A stretch of DNA of 8,307 bases from Gammaproteobacteria bacterium (GTDB taxonomy: Bacteria; Pseudomonadota; Gammaproteobacteria; Chromatiales; Chromatiaceae), in the NCBI GenBank assembly GCA_015231665.1, contig JADGBD010000012.1, positions 9,779 to 18,085 of the forward strand, written 5' to 3'. Positions 7,260-8,307 of this stretch are shown piece by piece (positions within the stretch are counted from its first letter, which is position 1; the number at the start of each line of letters is the position of its first letter). The notes under the pieces were generated by a model. That model had not been told where the DNA came from. It saw only the letters and a list, made by a program, of their open reading frames with translations, and made no database searches. The position numbers and the translations under genes are program-made.

Positions 7260-7420
7260 CTAAAAAGGACGCAGAGAGCGCAGAGTTGCAAGGGGAGTGG
7301 GATTCAAGACTGCACATTAAAGGACTGTTTGCTGATCCTCCTGATGATGGCTTAATATCTTATTTTAAATGAGAAATACAATGTAATCTGGGTTAGTCGG
7401 GGTAATCGACGGGTTATAAA
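7260..7420 (+). other. rmlB-rmlD spacer with phased short repeats
   Basis: A 161-nt gap, long for two genes of one pathway and clearly more AT-rich from about 7305 than the coding sequence around it. Near the left end CGCAGAG occurs twice at a 9-nt period (7270-7276, 7279-7285) followed by a degenerate third copy. At the right end TAATCTGGG (7384-7392), TTAGTCGGGG (7393-7402) and TAATCGACGGG (7403-7413) follow each other at about one helical turn, leading into TTATAAA before the rmlD ATG. A weak promoter candidate is TTGCTG (7329-7334), 18 nt, TAATAT (7353-7358). No convincing terminator or small gene is visible. Confidence 0.45.
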
Positions 7421-8307
7421 ATGAAAATATTACTACTGGGAAAAAACGGACAGCTCGGCTGGGAGCTGCAGCGCGCCCTGGCACCCCTGGGGGAGATCAT
7501 GGCGCTGGATCAGGACCGGGCGGATTTTGCCCATCCCGAGACCCTGGCACCACTGCTGGATCAACTCCAGCCGGGGCTGATCGTCAACGCTGCCGCCCAC
7601 ACGGCGGTGGATAAGGCCGAGTCCGAGCCGGAGCTTGCGCAGCGGATCAATGCCGATGCGGTGGCCGAGTTGGCGCGCTGGGCGGCCCGGCACCGGGTCT
7701 GGCTGATCCACTATTCCACCGATTACGTGTTCGACGGCAGCGCTTCAGGCTGGTACCTCGAAGATGACGCCACCAACCCTCTGTCGGTCTATGGCAAAAC
7801 CAAATTGGCCGGCGAGCAAGCGGTGGCCGCCTCCGGCTGTCAACACCTGATCTTGCGCACCAGCTGGGTCTATGCCTCGCGTGGCAAGAACTTCGCCCAC
7901 ACAATGCTGCAGCTGGCTGCCAGCCGGGACAGCCTTGCGGTAGTCGCCGATCAGTGGGGTGCGCCCACCAGCGCCGAGTTGCTGGCGGATGTCACCGCCC
8001 TGTGCCTGTATCGGCTGAGGCAGGAGGGCGAGGGGGCAGGGCGCCTATCCGGCCTCTATCATCTGGTGGCCGCTGGCGAAACCAGCTGGTGCGACTACGC
8101 CCGCTTTGTCCTGCAGCAGGCCCAGGAGCGCGGCGCCCAGCTCAAGGCCGGCCCCGAACAGGTGAAGGCCATCAGCACCGCCGAGTACCCCACACCGGCG
8201 CAAAGGCCGCTGAATTCGCGTCTTTCGACGGCAAAACTACGTCAAGCCTTCGGCCTGACCCTGCCCGACTGGCGCTACCACGCCGCCCGGCAGATAGATG
8301 AGTTGCT
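7421..8307 (+). CDS. rmlD: dTDP-4-dehydrorhamnose reductase (3' end cut by window)
   Basis: The frame is open from the ATG at 7421 to the window end, 295 complete codons plus two bases. RmlD proteins are usually about 290-305 residues, so only a few codons should be missing. The enzyme reduces dTDP-4-keto-L-rhamnose to dTDP-L-rhamnose with NAD(P)H, the last step of the pathway. Motifs are the nucleotide-binding GKNGQLG (7-13), NAAAHTAVDKAE (56-67), STDYVFDG (99-106), the catalytic YGKTK (Tyr124, Lys128), LRTSWVY (145-151), DQWGAPTSA (177-185) and RPLNSRLS (262-269). GKNGQLG, with Lys at the third position, is a common variant of GxxGQLG. The Shine-Dalgarno sequence is weak (GACGGG, 7408-7413, seven bases before the ATG). 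rmlA and rmlC would be expected nearby, probably to the right. Confidence 0.94.
   Translation, partial: MKILLLGKNGQLGWELQRALAPLGEIMALDQDRADFAHPETLAPLLDQLQPGLIVNAAAHTAVDKAESEPELAQRINADAVAELARWAARHRVWLIHYSTDYVFDGSASGWYLEDDATNPLSVYGKTKLAGEQAVAASGCQHLILRTSWVYASRGKNFAHTMLQLAASRDSLAVVADQWGAPTSAELLADVTALCLYRLRQEGEGAGRLSGLYHLVAAGETSWCDYARFVLQQAQERGAQLKAGPEQVKAISTAEYPTPAQRPLNSRLSTAKLRQAFGLTLPDWRYHAARQIDEL

Overview
The window is a stretch of bacterial chromosome, GC-rich by eye (roughly 60%) and densely coded on both strands, with short intergenic gaps. Protein signatures (the opening of a DapC-type succinyldiaminopimelate aminotransferase, a FIST protein coupled to a soluble hybrid kinase, a bacteriohemerythrin, and rmlB/rmlD) point to a gammaproteobacterium, perhaps a sulfur-oxidising or marine lineage. 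The genus cannot be fixed from the sequence alone.

Layout: (1) 1-120, a non-coding element with about 30-nt terminal inverted repeats, each arm made of two copies of an 11-mer. (2) 159-1355, minus strand, dapC (lysine/peptidoglycan precursor synthesis), with a good promoter at 1392-1421. (3) 1437-1808, plus strand, a small VOC-fold metalloprotein with a TTG start, divergent from dapC. (4) 1906-3063 and 3060-5630, plus strand, a FIST sensor protein whose stop overlaps the start of an 856-residue soluble hybrid histidine kinase (HisKA-HATPase-REC-REC-HPT). An extended -10 promoter straddled by an inverted repeat precedes the pair. (5) 5668-6066, minus strand, a bacteriohemerythrin with all its iron ligands, convergent with the kinase. 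(6) 6204-7259 and 7421-8307, plus strand, rmlB and rmlD of dTDP-L-rhamnose synthesis. They are separated by an AT-rich 161-nt spacer with phased short repeats; rmlD runs off the right end just short of its expected stop.

How the genes fit together: the most interesting unit is the FIST-kinase pair. FIST proteins of the NosP/VpsV type bind heme and act on a co-transcribed kinase in response to nitric oxide. Here the kinase has no sensor domain or membrane segment of its own, so the FIST protein is its likely input. A di-iron hemerythrin next to it suggests, but does not prove, a local theme of O2 or NO handling. The right end begins a cell-surface polysaccharide cluster. dapC and the VOC gene look unrelated to either theme. 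No tRNA, rRNA, CRISPR array or transposase gene was seen.
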